Shown here in pieces: positions 59,361-64,000 of a stretch of DNA of 64,000 nt. The translations under genes and the position numbers were made by a program. The notes under the pieces are model-generated. The model was not told the origin of the DNA, searched no databases, and saw only the letters and a program-made list of their open reading frames with translations. The number at the start of each line of letters is the position of its first letter. Position 1 is the first letter of the stretch. The DNA lies in NCBI RefSeq assembly GCF_030272615.1, contig NC_081414.1, positions 308,803,164-308,867,163 on the forward strand, written 5' to 3'. The DNA comes from Cryptomeria japonica. Lineage: Eukaryota > Streptophyta > Pinopsida > Cupressales > Cupressaceae.

Positions 59361-61110
59361 TGTGGATTGTCTTCATTGATTGACATGCCCCATTATAAGA
59401 TTAAATGGGGTTTGTTGATCGCGTTGGCCAAGAGATGGCATAGCAAGCATAACACCTTTCATCTACCTCAGGGTGAGATGATAGTGACAACAAAGGATGT
59501 CTACCGGATACTCTGAATACCTGTCATTGGGCACATCATTTACCATGATTTGTACAAGTGGGGTGGGATGGACACACTAAGGAGGGTTTTTTATGACGAT
59601 CATATCTATGGATATTATATCCCATGGAAAGAGATGCTCGATCTGGATTATGCTCCTCTTCCTTTAGCATTGGTCAGTTTTGTTGGAGGTTTCCTTTGTC
59701 CTGACCATGGGTCAAAGGGATTATCAGTTGGGTGGGGCTTCTTGTTGGAGAAGATGATTACACAGGGAACTAGGTTCTCTTGGGGATCCTATATGCTAGC
59801 GCATTTATACTATTATTTACACATAGTAGTTTACCAAGGATCAATTGCCTTATCAGAAGGTGTGACCTTGCTATAGATATGGACCTAGGAGCACTTAGCC
59901 ATCACACATACACTAGCAGATAAGGATTGTCCAGCAAGGAGACCATATGTATATGGATATCCAGATGCAGTTGTCCAATGGAAGCTGGGAAAACTAGAGT
60001 ATTGCAGGCAAGTGTTGGACGATCTTGATTATGTGATCAAGTTGTCATACAAGGATTGTGAGCAATGGGTTGAGGATGCAAATGAGATGTCATATGTTTT
60101 TTGCTTATGATACCTTGTTGGTTCTACACCATACATTATTGATAGATTCATCATTACATTGGTGTTACACCAGTATGGAAGAGTCTAGGGACTCCCATAG
60201 GGGACAGTGATGTATGCATGGTGACGATAGGATGTGGCTACTTGGGGGCCAAATATCTTTTATGTTGTTGCTTACACTGAGTATGAGGGCCTCGCAGGAC
60301 AAGATTGGGACTACATGGCCAAGGTTATTGATCCAAGTGTTACAACAAAGTATGGTTAGTATCTTTTGACACACCCATTTATGAGATTAACTTCCTTGGA
60401 TGAGCCAGTACCAGGGTTTGATGATGGAGAGGATAGATCACCATGCTAGGCTCCAAGACGACCGAGGGATGGAGAGAAGAGAGGAGGTGGAGGAGATGGA
60501 GGAGATAGAGATGAGGGAGGTGATTATGGAGATGGAGGAGAAGGAGGAGATAGAGATTATGGAGAGGATAGAGGTATGGTGGCATTGGAAGTCATATAAG
60601 GAGCTAGTAGTTCTAGATCTACTAGAGTGTTACCTATGGATTGGGTGACCAAGGTGGTTCGATGGAGTAGATTTGGATATACATGACAAATTCAATAGGT
60701 TCCATAGGTAGATTAGGTTCCATAAGTAGAGTAGGTACATGTACCAATAGAGGCTTCTCAATGGATACTCATCAGGATGTCATCACATCAGCAACAGGCT
60801 CAGATCAGTGATCTGCAGAGTCAGGTGCAACAGTTATAGGATCAGCTTGCAGAGAAAGATGCTCAGATAGAACAACTACAAGTCCAGATGGCACAGGCAT
60901 AGGTTTCCTCACACATAGTAGAGAGAGATGCAATTAGGGATAGGTGCTGATAGGTAGAGGCACAAGTGACTGCATGTGTAGGGGCTAGGTTAGGGGAGGC
61001 CATCAGGGCCATCCAATGCTTGCCTGGGAGACTGAGTATTACAGGACTTTATACTACATGGTTGTTCCTGCTGATTAGAGGGTCCCTAGTTTTTTAGAGA
61101 TGAGAAGGAG
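59361..61110 (+). pseudogene. Plant mobile domain (PMD) protein pseudogene, one frame with about 20 stops
   Basis: The frame starting near 59361 reads RWHSKHNTFHLPQGEM, then a DVYRIL-stop-IPVIG stretch, the pattern of the plant mobile domain (aminotransferase-like, PMD). It continues with RRVFYDDHIYGYYIPWKEML, LVSFVGGFLCPDHGSKGL and RPYVYGYPDAVVQWKLGKLE. After about 60400 comes a Gly/Asp/Arg-rich region, then a Gln-rich coiled coil (QISDLQSQVQQL) near 60800-60900. All of this is in one frame; I found about 21 stops, almost all TAG or TGA at sites compatible with CAG, TGG or CGA, and no frameshift. PMD proteins occur in plant transposons and in silencing-related host genes (MAIN/MAIL). Which applies here is not settled; the repeat-rich context favours a transposon cargo. 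Confidence 0.75.
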
Positions 61111-63035
61111 ATTGGAGTGGAACCATTTTGGGAGCCAATGAGTGACAGGGCCACTTCAGAGAGATCCCCTAGCTGGAGATCCAAGCACAGGGGCATCAAC
61201 TAGTATCACTAGACCTATCGCATCTAGATAGAGTTCTTCTCCATGTTCTAGTGGTCATGTTGATAGGGGACAGTGATTATTCATGTATACACCTTCTTGT
61301 GATGAGATATTTATGATTCCTACGATGTATTTTTAAGATGTATCTCAGATATTTTTGTGATATCATTGTACATTGGAGCTCGATTATTTTTTATTATATG
61401 AGATGCAGTCAATTCCATATGATCTATATGACTTATGATGTTATAGATGTACTTTTTCATGCGATAATGCATTCTTCTTGATATATAATTATGCCTCGTA
61501 TCTATATGATGGATGCATGCAACTATCTACATGATGTATGCTTTATATTCTATATGATGATGCAGTGTATGAGATTTATGATGTATGTGATGCAATTCCT
61601 TGATGGATTTTATTATGATTATGCATGACTATGGATGATTCTATGATTCTATATGTGATGATGTATTATTCTTATGATGGATGAAAATGCTTTATGTATT
61701 ATGTGATGTATGTGCAATGCAATTTTGTCTATTTTTATGATGTTTCATGATTTTATATATGCCTATTGATATGAGATGAATTCAATGCAATGATGATGCC
61801 CTATGTTACATGATTTGATTATTTATGAATAATTTATGCAATGAATGATCTAATTAAATAAATTATTTTCTATTTTGTCATGCTTTGATGTGATGAAATG
61901 AAATGAACTAATTGAAGATGCTGGATGGATGGATTGATTATTTTTATTGATGTCCAATGTACTCAATCACTTAATAAGAAAGATGACACCACTTGACCTC
62001 AGCCTCTAGAGAAATGAGATTTGATCCCTATGCACCTTGAATGTAGTATGCAATCTAATATAAATATGCAAATATGAAAGTAATGCCATGTTATCATTGG
62101 ACCAGTCACTTTGATAATGCTTTTTATCATCATTGAACCTTTATAATGTGGAAAGAGAGTGCAAACATCGATGATATAATTGAGCCATGATGACCTGAGC
62201 ACCGATTACCTGGATTTTGATATTGCAAGTTAACACAAGCATCAAGGTATAGTGGACCAATATGACCTGAGTGTTGCTTGCGTGCAAATAGACAAAAGTT
62301 AATCATCTTCCCATGCAAACCTGAAATGTCATCAATGCTATTTGATTGATCATATCCCATGACAAATTTGCACAGTAGCAATGATTAACTGACAAGTAGT
62401 AGACAAAGAAAAGATCATGCTCATTCCTTGTTCCTCTAGTACAAGACATCCTTGAGTCATTTAGGAAGCATGATAACAAAAATTAAAATACAACAGTTGA
62501 ACATTCAAACTAAAGTATTTCAGATATGATTCAGAGTACATCATCCACTGATTTGTTGTTTGTTTTATGTTATGTTGAATTTCGATACTTATGTTCAAAT
62601 GTTGGATTTCTCGATGTTTACTTGTAATGAACATTGCCTAACTGTTGCTTGCTGGTGCGTCTAAGCTCAATGCAAATTATTGATGACTGAGTTTCGGATT
62701 TTGACCCCAGGCTTGAACACGCCGGTATATACAATGTTCCAAACCATGATGGGATTTACAAATGAGGACCAATTAGATACAAAAGGCTTTATTATGGATA
62801 TGTACAATGGCAATGGATGGATGCAAGATAAGTGACTGAATAGATGGACAAGATGGATGACCAATGGAGCCTATTACCAGATTTTCACCATTTTTTTATT
62901 GCACTTTTTCTCATATTTGATTTTTTTTTTTAGATTTTCTATTTTTTCTGATTTTTTTGGATTTTCTACTTTTTTGGATTTTTTTGGATTTTTTGCTTTT
63001 TTAGGTATAATTTCTTTTCAAATAAATGCTATTAA
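61111..63035. other. Noncoding sequence, low complexity in parts
   Basis: 61111-61260 may be a Ser/Thr/Pro-rich end of the PMD protein in another frame. 61300-61900 is dominated by atgatg/tatgat words. 62880-63003 is a T-rich repeat of gattttttt and ggattttct, which gives a Phe-rich frame (62857-63060) that is not a gene. Confidence 0.45.
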
Positions 63036-64000
63036 TGTTGGAATCAATGAACACTGGTAGTGAAGGTGAATTAGTTTTTTATTATTTTCAAACTTATCAA
63101 GCCGATTCTTAAACCACCAGATGCATGAGAAAGTAATCAAAGTACAGAAACATATAATGAACAACCACACAACCATAACACTAAGATTTTTACATGGAAA
63201 CCCAGAAAGGGAAAAACCACAGTGGGATTGAGTACCCACAATAGTATTATACTATGGCCAGTAGTAGAACAATATTACAAAAGTGGAATGCACTTGCAAT
63301 CAGGCTCAATGCCTAGAGATCACTACTTAATTACAAAAGGGCTACAACCCAGTGGAAGGCTCACTGACTTACAGGCTATTAAAAAATGATTACAAAGATA
63401 AATTAACTAAAGAATAGCATCTAACTATGCCAAGATATAGTTCCGATTAGGCTCTGATTGTCTCCTACAACTGATCTATCAATTTTCTCTATAACACTGC
63501 TCTGTCACATACCAGAGCAACAAAATCTTCACTAAACTTACAAACTCACTCACACAAATGATCAACCAAACCAATCTTATATATCCGCATCATAAAAAAG
63601 AATCATTTACTAAGTTGTCTTCCAAAAACCGCATAACATGCAACATGAAACATGTTCCACCAAATTGACTCAATCCGATCATAGATCCAAATGCAGACCA
63701 AAAAAAGATGATAAAATGCTTCCCATAAGTCGGTCCAATCACCTCAAATGTGAAACTGATCACCGAAATCATCCCAACAAATCTGCAACACACGTTACTC
63801 CAAAATAGCTTTGCCCTAACTGAAATATCGGATATTGAATCTCTAGACTAGCACACAATTCAACACCAGATATCAAGATCATGAAGTAATCTATCTTGAA
63901 CCTTGAATCAAATGCGTTGATCACCACAACCCAAAATACATCACCAAAATTAAGATATGCACCATGATCTCATACTCTACCGATAATTGTGTCTTATAAA
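63036..64000 (-). repeat. Partial Copia LTR (minus orientation), runs off the window
   Basis: Begins TGTTGGAATC at 63036 and carries the Copia LTR block at 63193-63230 in the same sense as the nested Copia LTRs. T-rich repeats lie directly to its left. A third Copia family is likely. Whether it is a solo LTR or the end of an element lying to the right cannot be seen. Confidence 0.7.

Noticed and set aside
62857-63060. A Phe-rich short membrane-like protein
   Set aside because: It is the translation of a T-rich simple repeat.

Overview
This is nuclear DNA of a large-genome seed plant. A gymnosperm such as a conifer is my guess, from the very high density of old LTR retrotransposons, plant L1-type LINEs with an RNase H domain and DUF4283-type ORF1, and Copia LTRs primed by initiator-Met tRNA. 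Species assignment is inference only. I found no intact host gene; almost every open frame I can explain belongs to a transposable element, and most are broken.

Left third (1-10451): two related Ty3/Gypsy-like elements, one inside the other. Element A (1381-9231, + strand) has two long terminal repeats of about 1.25 kb and encodes only gag and a protease-like region followed by a proline-rich tail; reverse transcriptase, RNase H and integrase are absent. It sits in the 3' part of element B, whose 3' untranslated region (1-1380, with a 66-bp tandem repeat) resumes at 9232 and ends in its own diverged LTR (9287-10451).

Middle (about 11434-32600): a three-layer nest on the minus strand. An L1-type LINE is split within its reverse transcriptase by an outer Copia element (14592-28967, target duplication AAAGC), which is split within gag by an inner Copia element (20425-27064, target duplication GAACA). 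All three have recognisable but mutated coding regions.

35.7-41.7 kb: a second, plus-strand LINE with ORF1, endonuclease, reverse transcriptase and RNase H, broken by stops and frameshifts. 41.7-46.8 kb: a young minus-strand Copia-like element whose two 450-bp LTRs differ at about three positions. It carries gag and protease, but the rest of pol is replaced by a long acidic ORF of unknown function. A second copy of its primer-binding/leader segment lies outside its 3' LTR.

46.8-50.9 kb: a coiled-coil ORF fragment with a LINE-like 3' tail, a solo Copia LTR (48498-49373, target duplication GTGAG) and an ORF1-only LINE fragment (49661-50791). The last two lie in a roughly 297-bp tandem repeat. 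50.9-59 kb is mostly AT-rich, uncharacterised sequence with a degenerate AT-rich repeat, one exon-like stretch, a compound microsatellite and a GC-rich minisatellite. 59.36-61.1 kb holds a plant mobile domain (PMD) pseudogene that keeps one reading frame through about twenty stop codons. The window ends inside a minus-strand Copia LTR (63036 onward).

For the hunt, the most unusual pattern is that several independent elements (a Gypsy-like, a Copia-like and a LINE-like one) retain only their first gene (gag/protease or ORF1) and have lost or replaced the polymerase. A second pattern is widespread in-frame stop codons compatible with C-to-T decay.
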